From NCBI GenBank assembly GCA_015233295.1, contig JADFYC010000013.1:1-23645 (forward strand): 23,645 nucleotides of DNA. The letters are read 5' to 3'. This document shows, piece by piece, positions 17,155-23,645 of this stretch (within the stretch, counting starts at the first letter, position 1; each line of letters starts with the position of its first letter). A model generated the notes under the pieces. It made no database searches. It saw nothing but the letters and a program-made list of their open reading frames with translations, and was not told where the DNA came from. The translations under genes were made by a program, and so were the position numbers. This DNA comes from Deltaproteobacteria bacterium. GTDB taxonomy: Bacteria > Desulfobacterota > JADFXK01.

Positions 17155-17487
17155 ATGGACTCGTATTACAAACCCCAAGACCTGCCCAGGTTTGAAGATA
17201 TAGGGAAGGAAGCTCCTGACCTGGCCAAGAAATTCTTTGAATACTACCAAGCTGTATTTTCCGAAGGCGAACTAACCGAAAGGGAAAAATCTCTCATTGC
17301 CCTGGCTGTAGCTCATACTATCCAGTGCCCTTATTGCATAGATGCCTACACCCAGGCATGCCTGACAAAAGGTTCCAACCTGGCGGAAATGACCGAGGCC
17401 GTTCATGTAGCCACGGCCATCCGGGGCGGCGCATCCCTGATTCATGGCATACAAATGCGGAATGTCGCTGAAAAATTGTCTCTTTGA
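17155..17487 (+). CDS. Arsenosugar-associated peroxidase-like protein (AhpD/CMD fold)
   Basis: A 110-aa carboxymuconolactone-decarboxylase/AhpD-like protein. The helix LTEREKSLIALAVAHTIQCP leads into the redox motif C58-P-Y-C61 (CPYCIDAYTQACL), and the tail EMTEAVHVATAIRGGASLIHG carries the usual proton-relay His. This wording matches the small family commonly found next to ArsS genes and labelled arsenosugar biosynthesis-associated peroxidase-like; its reaction is not established. GAGGAGG precedes the ATG by about 8 nt, the best ribosome-binding site nearby. The radical SAM ArsS-like gene starts 54 nt downstream, in a presumed operon. The TGA stop falls at the normal family length, so no recoding is proposed here. 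Confidence 0.9.
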   Translation: MDSYYKPQDLPRFEDIGKEAPDLAKKFFEYYQAVFSEGELTEREKSLIALAVAHTIQCPYCIDAYTQACLTKGSNLAEMTEAVHVATAIRGGASLIHGIQMRNVAEKLSL

Positions 17488-17541
17488 GCCAAAGGTGCGA
17501 GGAGGCCGTGCTGTCTTTCGCCCACCCATCTTGGATGATAT

Positions 17542-18522
17542 ATGGATGCCTTGCAGGCCACCCGACAAATTAAGCCGTTCCATCTGACTCTGGCAGAAAA
17601 TGGGCTCAGGTTGGATCGGCAGTCGACGACGAACTTGCAGGTCAACCTCGGTCTTCGATGCAATCAGGCTTGCCGACACTGCCATCTGGATGCCGGTCCC
17701 CATCGACCGGAGTTAATGGATGCTGCGACTATCGATCAGGTCGTCGCCTATGCCGGGCGCAGTCGTTTTCAGACCATCGATATCACGGGCGGGGCTCCTG
17801 AACTGCATCCTGATCTGGCAAACATCATCTCCAGGCTGGCGCCCTTAGCCTCCCAGATTATTCTAAGGAGCAATCTATCCGCCCTGAACGACGGCGGCCG
17901 GGAATTTCTATACGATACCCTGACGCGTTATCAGGTGGTGATCACGGCCTCTTTTCCTTCTTTGAATGAGTCTCAGGCGGAATCGCAACGCGGTCCCGGA
18001 ATTTTCCAGCAGAGCGTCGAGGCGATTAAGAGGCTTAATGCCCTGGGCTATGGCCGGGCTGATTTCGGTTTGACGCTGAACCTGGTCGCCAATCCGGCGG
18101 GCGCCTTTTTGCCGGCATCCCAGGCCCAGACCGAAAAGAGATTTCGACAAGTGTTGCATCAGAAATGGGGTATCACCTTCAATAACCTGTTCACTTTTGC
18201 CAACGTCCCCTTGGGCAGGTTTCGACAGTGGCTGGTCAGGTCCGGCAATTACGACAGATATATGGAAATGATTGCCGCTAATTTCAATGCCTGTGCCGTA
18301 GCCGGCCTGATGTGTCGGACATTGGTCTCGGTTTCCTGGGACGGATATTTATATGACTGTGATTTCAACCTGGCCCTGGATCTACCGCTGGTCAGGGGTA
18401 AGACCCATGTGAGTCAAATGGACGGCCCTCCGGAACCCGGCTCCCCTATTGCCGTTCGAGATCATTGCTACACCTGCGCCGCCGGATCCGGATTTACCTG
18501 AGGTGGAGCCATTACTGCCTGA
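17542..18522 (+). CDS. arsS: ArsS-family radical SAM protein, probable selenoprotein (TGA recoded at 18499)
   Basis: A radical SAM/DUF3641-type enzyme; ArsS family members act after arsenic methylation in making arsenosugar precursors. The cluster motif C40-x3-C44-x2-C47 (CNQACRHC) is followed by HLDAGPHRPE and DITGGAPELHP. The Cys-rich C-terminal part includes FNACAVAGLMC and DCDFN, then HCYTCAAGSGFT. At this point the frame meets TGA (18499-18501). The next codons read GGAITA, then a second TGA at 18520-18522. Family members end in a short tail with Cys, or in some cases selenocysteine, followed by a Gly-rich end, which fits U-GGAITA exactly here. A SECIS-like hairpin starts 13 nt after the TGA. 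The full product would be 326 aa; without recoding it is 319 aa and lacks the terminal Cys/Sec. No arsM is adjacent. ATG 17542 has only a weak GGA upstream, and a stop codon (TGA 17536) prevents an earlier start. Confidence 0.88.
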
Positions 18523-18539
18523 GTTCAGGTAGCAGAGCT
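18507..18539 (+). promoter_or_regulatory. Candidate bacterial SECIS element
   Basis: CTGCCTG (18515-18521) pairs with CAGGTAG (18526-18532) over 7 bp, including one G-U, around the apical loop AGTT (18522-18525). An outer AGC (18507-18509) can pair with GCT (18537-18539). The loop starts 20 nt after the TGA at 18499-18501 and has a G among its first two bases; both fit the known rules for bacterial SECIS hairpins bound by SelB. Confidence 0.7.
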
Positions 18540-18626
18540 AATAGGGTAAAAGTGAACCGGGGCCGGGCCGAGGTCTCAATATGATCTGGTCGTTCTTATT
18601 TTTTTCTGAATCACGTCTGGTGTAAT

Positions 18627-19127
18627 ATGAGATATCTGACTAAGTTAATTGAGTCACTAAGCATCTGGCTGATCAGGCTGGCCGCATTTCTATTAGCCTT
18701 AATGGTCGGGTTGATCTGCGTCGAGATAGTACTGGATGTCTATGGCATATCCATTCCCGGCACGTCTCAATTAAAGGGCTGGCTGGGGGCGAGCAGCGCC
18801 GCTTTGGCCCTGGGATATACCCAGTTGATCAAGGGACATCTCAGGACCAATGTGGTTATCGGTCGATTGCCCGGAGTTGTTCAGCGGATAGTTGATGCCT
18901 TATCCTGTCTAGTGCTCATGTTTTTCTTCGGGTTTGTGGCCAGAGAAATCACCTTCTGGGCATATTCTCTAATGGTCAAGGGCAGCCCGGCCGGCGGCAG
19001 GGGTATGGTCTTATATCCATTCATCTTCTTAATTGGATTAGGCTACGCGGGGTTGGCTTTGATCTTCCTGATTGAACTCTGGAAGACTCTAATTCCCGAG
19101 AGGAGTGCGGCCGATGAACTCGGTTGA
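18627..19127 (+). CDS. TRAP transporter small permease (DctQ family)
   Basis: The small membrane subunit of a tripartite ATP-independent periplasmic transporter, 166 aa. Four hydrophobic segments are visible (about residues 10-32, 50-65, 85-108 and 124-150), with the family-like ALALGYTQLIKGHLRTNVVI and GSPAGGRGMVLYPFIFLIGL. Its 3' end overlaps the large permease gene by 14 nt, so the two are translationally coupled. Only a weak ribosome-binding site precedes the ATG. The 104-bp gap upstream (18523-18626) holds the 3' part of the SECIS hairpin and a T7 run (18600-18606) without a clean stem. The substrate-binding DctP gene is not in the window, so the ligand (often a carboxylate) cannot be guessed. 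Confidence 0.9.
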   Translation: MRYLTKLIESLSIWLIRLAAFLLALMVGLICVEIVLDVYGISIPGTSQLKGWLGASSAALALGYTQLIKGHLRTNVVIGRLPGVVQRIVDALSCLVLMFFFGFVAREITFWAYSLMVKGSPAGGRGMVLYPFIFLIGLGYAGLALIFLIELWKTLIPERSAADELG

Positions 19128-20418
19128 GGCAGGTGTCTGGGGATTAACCATCCTGGGATTGGCCGTCTTCCTCTTCCGGATGCCGATTAGCATGGCCCTG
19201 GGTGTGGTGGGTTTAGGCGGCATCTGGTACCTGTCTGGGCCGGCCAAGGCTATGGCCGTGGTAACTATGAGCATCTGCGACACGTCTTCACTCAACCGGA
19301 TGACGGCCATCCCCGTTTTTGTTTTACTCGGGTCTGTTTGCTTTTATTCCGGTCTGAACAAGCGTTTTTTTAACTCGGCTCAGAAGTGGCTGGGGCACAT
19401 CAGGGGTGGTGCGGCCATGGCAGCCATCCTGTCCTCCGCCGGATATTCGGCCATTTGCAGCACCGGTCCAGCCACAGCGGCAGCCATGGGTGTGGCTGCT
19501 TTACCGGAAATGAAAAAACTCAAGTACCCACTCTTTCTTAGTACCAGTTCGGTGGCCGGCGGGACGATTTTAGGGGCAATCCTCCCGCCCAGTCTTATCT
19601 TACTTGTTCTAGGTCTCCAAGCCGACCAGTCTATCGGCCGGCTGTTTATGGGTGGCCTGGTTCCGGGCCTGATGCTGCTCATCATGTTTGTGCTGGCTAT
19701 TCCGCTGGGCTGTTATGACCAGTTGGGATGGAGCCAGGTTAACCCCAAGGTCGATCGCATTGATAGAATTTTAACCATGGCCAACTGGATTGAGCTGGAA
19801 ATTGTCCTGATCGTCATCACAATGGGCCTGTGGTTTGGCCGGCTGACTCCTACGGAAACCGGGGCCGGGGCAGCGGTGCTGGTCATCTTGCTCAATGTGC
19901 TGTTCCGGACTCTATCCTGGAAGCAGTTTGTCTGCTCCCTGATGGACACGGTGAGGATTTCCAGTATGATCATCCTGCTCCTGGTGGGTGTCACGGTTTT
20001 TGGCCGATTTCTGGTCATGACGGGACTACCCCAGGCTTTAGTCCGGTTGGTGACGGAACTGCGCGTCCCTTCTTTGCTCATCCTGGCCGACATCGGAATA
20101 GTCCTTCTGTTCGGTGGATTGATCATGGAGGAGCTGGCTTTGTTGTTGATCACCTTTCCCATTTTTCTCCCGATCATCACCCGTCTGGGCTATGACCCGA
20201 TCTGGTTTTCCATAGTCATGGTTATGGTCTCCAAAATAGGCGCTTTTGTGCCATTCTCAGGGTCCAACATGTTTGTTGTGGCCGCCGTATCCCGCAAAGC
20301 TTCCCCATTAGAAGTATTCAACGGAATGAAACTGTTCCTCGTTCCCTTCATCCTGTGCCTGATCGTAATCACCGTCTTTCCGCAAGTGGTGCTTTTCCTC
20401 CCTGCTTTCATTAAATGA
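19114..20418 (+). CDS. TRAP transporter large permease (DctM family)
   Basis: The 434-aa ion-coupled transport subunit with about 11-12 hydrophobic segments. ATG 19114 is chosen because AGGAG (19101-19105) lies 8 nt upstream; a GTG at 19105 overlaps that site. Typical segments include FRMPISMALGVVG, SAICSTGPATAAAMGVAALPEM, SSVAGGTILGAILPPSLILLVLG and MEELALLLITFPIFLPII, and the protein ends VFPQVVLFLP. It forms a pair with the preceding DctQ gene; a periplasmic binding protein would have to come from elsewhere. About 110 bp separates it from the next gene, with no clear terminator. Confidence 0.94.
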   Translation: MNSVEAGVWGLTILGLAVFLFRMPISMALGVVGLGGIWYLSGPAKAMAVVTMSICDTSSLNRMTAIPVFVLLGSVCFYSGLNKRFFNSAQKWLGHIRGGAAMAAILSSAGYSAICSTGPATAAAMGVAALPEMKKLKYPLFLSTSSVAGGTILGAILPPSLILLVLGLQADQSIGRLFMGGLVPGLMLLIMFVLAIPLGCYDQLGWSQVNPKVDRIDRILTMANWIELEIVLIVITMGLWFGRLTPTETGAGAAVLVILLNVLFRTLSWKQFVCSLMDTVRISSMIILLLVGVTVFGRFLVMTGLPQALVRLVTELRVPSLLILADIGIVLLFGGLIMEELALLLITFPIFLPIITRLGYDPIWFSIVMVMVSKIGAFVPFSGSNMFVVAAVSRKASPLEVFNGMKLFLVPFILCLIVITVFPQVVLFLPAFIK

Positions 20419-20530
20419 CCTGACCTGACGGGTCCGGCCCCAGACCGAAAAGGCGTACATCCTGGGGACGATAGTGCAGTTGGATGGTAATCTTTCAACA
20501 CTCGATAGTCTTTTTTGGAGGTGACGGCTC

Positions 20531-21172
20531 ATGTCTCTACCGGAAAGATTTGATCAACAGATCTGTTCAACAGTGCCACTCCCGATTATTCCCAAGATGA
20601 CCTACGAAGAGTTCCTTGCCTGGACGGACGATACATTTGCAGAATGGGTTGACGGGGAGGTGACTTTCATGGGGCCGGCATCTTTTCAACATCAAGATTT
20701 GGCAGCTTTTTTGACTGTGCTACTCAGACTTTACGTTAATCGGAAGGGACTGGGAAAAGTCTGCCCGGCTCCATTTCAGATGAAGACCGGCCCAGGGTTA
20801 CCGGGGCGGGAGCCGGATATAATTTTCATCGCTCAAAATCACCTTGACCAACTCAAAAAAAATTACCTGGACGGGCCGGCAGACTTAGCCGTGGAAATCA
20901 TCAGTGAAGACAGTAAGAATCGGGGTCGAAAGCAAAAACTGTATGAATACCAACTAGGTGGTGTGCGTGAATATTGGCTGATCGACCCGGAATACCAACA
21001 GGCCGAGTTCTACCAGTTGGGGGAGGATGGGCTGTACCATCGGGCGCCTTTGAAACAGGGTCAAGTATATCGGAGCATGGTGCTGAATGGGGTGTGGATA
21101 GATGTGGATTGGCTGTGGCAAGACCCGCTTCCGTCGGAGATTAACATTTTGGAAGAATGGGGAGTGATTTGA
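20531..21172 (+). CDS. Uma2-family (DUF820) putative endonuclease
   Basis: A 213-aa protein of the Uma2 family, which has a PD-(D/E)xK nuclease-like fold; the biological role is not known, and members are often multicopy in cyanobacteria and multicellular bacteria. Key segments are MTYEEFLAWTDD, AEWVDGEV (acidic residue), REPDIIFI (PD), LAVEIISEDSKNRGRKQKLYEY (E and K of the core) and GVREYWLIDP. A strong ribosome-binding site, GGAGGTGA (20517-20524), is 6 nt before the ATG. It could be part of a small accessory stretch with the following broken ORF and ATPase. Confidence 0.92.
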   Translation: MSLPERFDQQICSTVPLPIIPKMTYEEFLAWTDDTFAEWVDGEVTFMGPASFQHQDLAAFLTVLLRLYVNRKGLGKVCPAPFQMKTGPGLPGREPDIIFIAQNHLDQLKKNYLDGPADLAVEIISEDSKNRGRKQKLYEYQLGGVREYWLIDPEYQQAEFYQLGEDGLYHRAPLKQGQVYRSMVLNGVWIDVDWLWQDPLPSEINILEEWGVI

Positions 21173-21228
21173 TCTCAGGTCCCCAAAGATGGCCTTTATT
21201 GACCCAACCCTTTACCGGGAAAAAATCC

Positions 21229-21375
21229 ATGTCGCTTGCAATCAAAATCGAATATCTGGAGGCTTCCGCCAAAACTCCTTCACCTCTTCGGATGACCGAC
21301 GAATAATTCCTTCAGGGCATCGTGGCCATTGCCCCGAATGGCATGAGACTAGTGTTAAGCGACTTTTCTGTCTAA
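21229..21375 (+). pseudogene. Possible decayed small ORF with an in-frame stop
   Basis: One frame reads MSLAIKIEYLEASAK... for 25 codons to a TAA (21304-21306), then continues in the same frame as FLQGIVAIAPNGMRLVL for 22 codons to another TAA. The second part has protein-like composition, which suggests a small gene broken by a nonsense mutation. There is no clear ribosome-binding site and no recognised family. A different frame is open over 21189-21410 but looks non-coding. This covers most of the gap between the Uma2 and ATPase genes. Confidence 0.25.
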
Positions 21376-21402
21376 ATAACATCAAATATCCTGGGTGGCG
21401 GC

Positions 21403-22473
21403 GTGTTTGAATCAGTTCATTTTAAAAATTTTCAATGTCTTCGGAATCTCTCCCTGGCAGGCTTAGGGAGAGTTAATCTTATTGCCGGCCGCAACAATAC
21501 CGGGAAGACGGCCATCCTGGAAGGATTATATCTGCTCCAGAGGCCAAATCACCCCTGGCTGGTGCTCAAAATTAATGACTTTCGCGGGTTTGGTCACTTC
21601 GGTGAGGCGGAGAGGTTTCTTTGGACATCTTTGTTCTATCAAAATGATCCTTCCCAAGAGATCGAATTGTCCGGTCTGGATCAGGAACACCGGCTTAGTA
21701 AGCTGACCATTCGATTGATGGAAAGAAAGGAAGACTACGTCCCGGGTGATCTGCGGGATAGCCGTGGGGAAGCGGAAGTGGGGGTTCTAACCCCTAAGTA
21801 CAGGGGAGACAATCTAGAATTTGACTATACTGGAACCAGCGGTGAAAGCTATATTTCACGGGCGCTAATCAGCATTGACGGTGTCAGATTTAAGTCGTCC
21901 AAACTGCCTGAGAAATCTGATTTTATTTACATCCCGGCCAGAAACTTACCCCGGCCCACTAAAGATGCCGAGATCTATAGCAAATTAGAGATGCAAGGAA
22001 AACATGCGTTTATCCTCAAGGCGTTGCGCACCGTCGAACCCCGGCTTGACCGCTTATCGGTGATCACCTCGGCCGGAATATCCATTATCCACGGCGACGT
22101 CGGCCTGGGACGGATGATTCCTTTAACCATGATGGGTGACGGACTGGGCCGGATGCTGAACTTGCTATTGACTATATCCAATGCCGAAGGAGAGGCGGTA
22201 CTGGTTAATGAGATTGAGAATGGTCTCCATCCAGCCATCTTACAACCTTTTTGGGATGAGATGGCTGCAACTTTAACAGCTTTTGATGTTCAACTCTTTT
22301 CAACCACCCACAGTTGGGAGTGTTTCAAAGCCGCCTATCGGGCCATGGGTGCCGGCTCTCATGACGCGTTGCGGCTATATCTGTTGGAAACAATCGACGA
22401 CAATATCCGCGCCAGAGCCTATCATGGCGATATATTTAAATCTAACCAGCCAAAGGACGCTTTTAACGGATAG
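21403..22473 (+). CDS. RecF/OLD-like AAA family ATPase
   Basis: A 356-aa ABC-type ATPase resembling SMC/RecF/OLD-type proteins. It starts at GTG 21403 (FESVHFKNFQCLRNL, the usual N-terminal 'NF' motif); the ribosome-binding site is weak. Walker A is GRNNTGKT (residues 29-36). The signature-like region is MGDGLGRMLNLLL and Walker B is VLVNEIENGLHP, with catalytic E270 and Asn269 where Asp is usual. FSTTHSWECF is the switch-His segment. Such proteins often pair with a TOPRIM or DUF3226 partner in defence or repair modules; no partner gene follows here, and the C terminus ends directly before a palindromic repeat. The function is therefore uncertain. Confidence 0.85.
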   Translation: MFESVHFKNFQCLRNLSLAGLGRVNLIAGRNNTGKTAILEGLYLLQRPNHPWLVLKINDFRGFGHFGEAERFLWTSLFYQNDPSQEIELSGLDQEHRLSKLTIRLMERKEDYVPGDLRDSRGEAEVGVLTPKYRGDNLEFDYTGTSGESYISRALISIDGVRFKSSKLPEKSDFIYIPARNLPRPTKDAEIYSKLEMQGKHAFILKALRTVEPRLDRLSVITSAGISIIHGDVGLGRMIPLTMMGDGLGRMLNLLLTISNAEGEAVLVNEIENGLHPAILQPFWDEMAATLTAFDVQLFSTTHSWECFKAAYRAMGAGSHDALRLYLLETIDDNIRARAYHGDIFKSNQPKDAFNG

Positions 22474-22478
22474 CTCAT

Positions 22479-22548
22479 CGTTGCTGGTTGCTTGTTACCG
22501 GTTATTAGTTGAAGACAACCAGCAACGTGCAACGAGTAACCAGCAACG
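22479..22548. repeat. 70-bp palindromic intergenic repeat
   Basis: The 11-mer AACCAGCAACG occurs twice in direct orientation (22517-22527, 22538-22548), and its exact complement CGTTGCTGGTT lies at 22479-22489. Further imperfect pairing (GTTGCTTGTTAC with GCAACGAGTAAC) allows a long hairpin. It fills the gap between the ATPase and FAD-subunit genes and has no coding role. Confidence 0.65.
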
Positions 22549-22568
22549 CCAAAGAGGGATACCGGACT

Positions 22569-23435
22569 ATGAAACGATACGACTACCTTAAGCCCTACTC
22601 GGTTGAGGAAGCGCTGGACCTCCTGGCCGGAGTCGGTGATACGGCCATGCTGATCGCCGGAGGGACGGATGTACTGGTCAAGCGGAAACTCGGGCAAATT
22701 GATCCCGCGGCCTTGATTTCTCTGAAAAGCATTCCGGACATGTCGTATATCAAAGAAAATGGGATGTTAACCATTGGGGCGATGACCACCCATCGGCAAT
22801 TGGAGACGTCACCTCTCATCCATTCTAGATATCCCATCCTGCATGATGCCGTAAAGAATATCGGCTCAGTCCAAATCAGGAACACCGCAACTATTGGTGG
22901 CAACATTGTCAATGCCGCTCCGTCCGCGGACACGGCACCGCCCTTGCTGGCCTTGGAGGCCGTGGCCCGAATTCGAGGACCACAGGGGACCCGGGATGTC
23001 CCCTTGACCGAATTCTTTGTCGGTCCAGGCCGAACAACAATGCAACCAAATGAAATTTTGACAGAACTTGTCTTGACCAGGCATACCTCCCCCTGTGGTG
23101 GGGCCTACTACAAGTTATCTCGACGAGCCGCCATGGACTTGCCTTTATTGGGCGTAGCTGTGCAGCTCTACCTGGAACCCGATAGACAAACAATCAGGCA
23201 GGCCCGCCTGGCCTATGGAGTGGCTGGACCAACGCCCATGAGAGCTTTTGCTGCGGAAGCACTCCTGGAAGGCCGGAAGCCCACCCCGGAAATATTGGAC
23301 GAGATGGCTCAGGCCGTTTGTCAGGGAACTTCTTGCCGAAATAGCCTCCGAGCTAGCGCCTGGTATCGGGAAGAGATGATCACGGTTTTCACCAAACGGA
23401 TGATCAGGCTGGCCATGGAGAGGGCCGCGACATGA
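22569..23435 (+). CDS. FAD-binding subunit of a xanthine dehydrogenase-family (molybdenum hydroxylase) enzyme
   Basis: The medium (CoxM/CutM-like) subunit, which passes electrons from [2Fe-2S] clusters to FAD. ATG 22569 begins MKRYDYLKPYSVEEAL, the normal family start, and AGAGGG lies about 12 nt upstream; an earlier in-frame ATG (22509) would fall in the repeat. FAD-binding motifs are IAGGTDVLVKRK and IRNTATIGGNIVNAAPSADTAPPL. The Cys-rich insert that carries an extra [4Fe-4S] cluster in 4-hydroxybenzoyl-CoA reductase beta subunits is absent, which argues against that enzyme. Its stop overlaps the next start (ATGA). The large molybdenum subunit would be expected beyond the window, so the substrate remains open. 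Confidence 0.93.
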   Translation: MKRYDYLKPYSVEEALDLLAGVGDTAMLIAGGTDVLVKRKLGQIDPAALISLKSIPDMSYIKENGMLTIGAMTTHRQLETSPLIHSRYPILHDAVKNIGSVQIRNTATIGGNIVNAAPSADTAPPLLALEAVARIRGPQGTRDVPLTEFFVGPGRTTMQPNEILTELVLTRHTSPCGGAYYKLSRRAAMDLPLLGVAVQLYLEPDRQTIRQARLAYGVAGPTPMRAFAAEALLEGRKPTPEILDEMAQAVCQGTSCRNSLRASAWYREEMITVFTKRMIRLAMERAAT

Positions 23436-23645
23436 AAAAAGAAATATCTTTTACCTTGAACGGAAAACGGGTCGGTGCCGAGGTTGATGTCTCCAGTACT
23501 CTTTTAGATGTCTTGCGGGAGCAATTCGAGCTTACCGGAACCAAGGAAGGATGTGGGGTAGGGGAGTGCGGGGCGTGCACCGTCCTGGTCAATGGTTTGT
23601 CCATCAATTCCTGCCTCATGCCCATCTTGGAAGTCGAGTCGGCCG
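23432..23645 (+). CDS. [2Fe-2S] subunit of the same molybdenum hydroxylase, 3'-truncated
   Basis: The first 71 residues of the small (CoxS-like) iron-sulfur subunit; the gene runs off the window. It starts MKKEISFTLNGKRV, and the plant-ferredoxin-type cluster motif is C41-x4-C46-x2-C49 with C61 as fourth ligand (CGVGECGACTVLVNG, INSC). The ATG overlaps the preceding stop codon by the ATGA arrangement, showing tight coupling. The C-terminal second [2Fe-2S] domain is expected downstream. Confidence 0.95.
   Translation, partial: MKKEISFTLNGKRVGAEVDVSSTLLDVLREQFELTGTKEGCGVGECGACTVLVNGLSINSCLMPILEVESA

Noticed and set aside
17485..17487. TGA stop of the AhpD-like gene as a selenocysteine codon
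   Set aside because: The protein already has its normal family length and intact CPYC motif; the codons that follow do not resemble a family tail.
21189..21410. 73-aa open frame after the Uma2 gene
   Set aside because: No ribosome-binding site, odd composition, and another frame in the same place looks more protein-like.

Overview
The window looks like chromosomal DNA from an anaerobic bacterium, most likely a Desulfobacterota (deltaproteobacterial) lineage. This is inferred from gene content: a fused giant acyl-CoA dehydratase activase, a stand-alone HdrB-type CCG protein, a TRAP transporter, a xanthine-dehydrogenase-family module, and an apparent selenocysteine codon. No rRNA, tRNA, CRISPR array or transposase gene was seen.

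Layout. Bases 2-1246 hold the 3' part of a histidyl-tRNA synthetase gene. A 381-bp gap follows that may encode a folded RNA. Then come a 63-aa Cys-containing protein and a COG0731 radical SAM protein (1628-2779), a palindromic repeat element and a terminator. A 1413-aa activase with two ASKHA/[4Fe-4S] modules (3039-7280) is followed by RNase G/E (7448-8977), an unrecognised 161-aa protein overlapping a CoA-pyrophosphatase-type Nudix gene (9081-10149), and a bidirectional terminator. A stand-alone response regulator (minus strand) and a TonB-dependent receptor (11360-13441) diverge from a long AT-rich spacer rich in palindromes. The minus-strand set 16702-13559 encodes a class II aldolase, an HdrB-like protein and a zinc-type CDF transporter.

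From 16979 the plus strand has a good promoter and a structured leader, then an AhpD-like 'arsenosugar-associated peroxidase-like' protein and an ArsS-family radical SAM enzyme. The ArsS reading frame stops at an in-frame TGA (18499-18501). The codons beyond it read Gly-Gly-Ala-Ile-Thr-Ala and then a second TGA, and a SECIS-like stem-loop sits at the correct distance, so the first TGA is probably read as selenocysteine. This is the most notable observation in the window.

Next are the two membrane subunits of a TRAP transporter without its binding protein, a Uma2-family protein, a decayed-looking short ORF, a RecF/OLD-like AAA ATPase, and a second palindromic repeat. The window ends in the FAD and [2Fe-2S] subunit genes of a molybdenum hydroxylase, the last one cut off by the window edge. 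All family calls come from reading motifs by eye; no database search was run.
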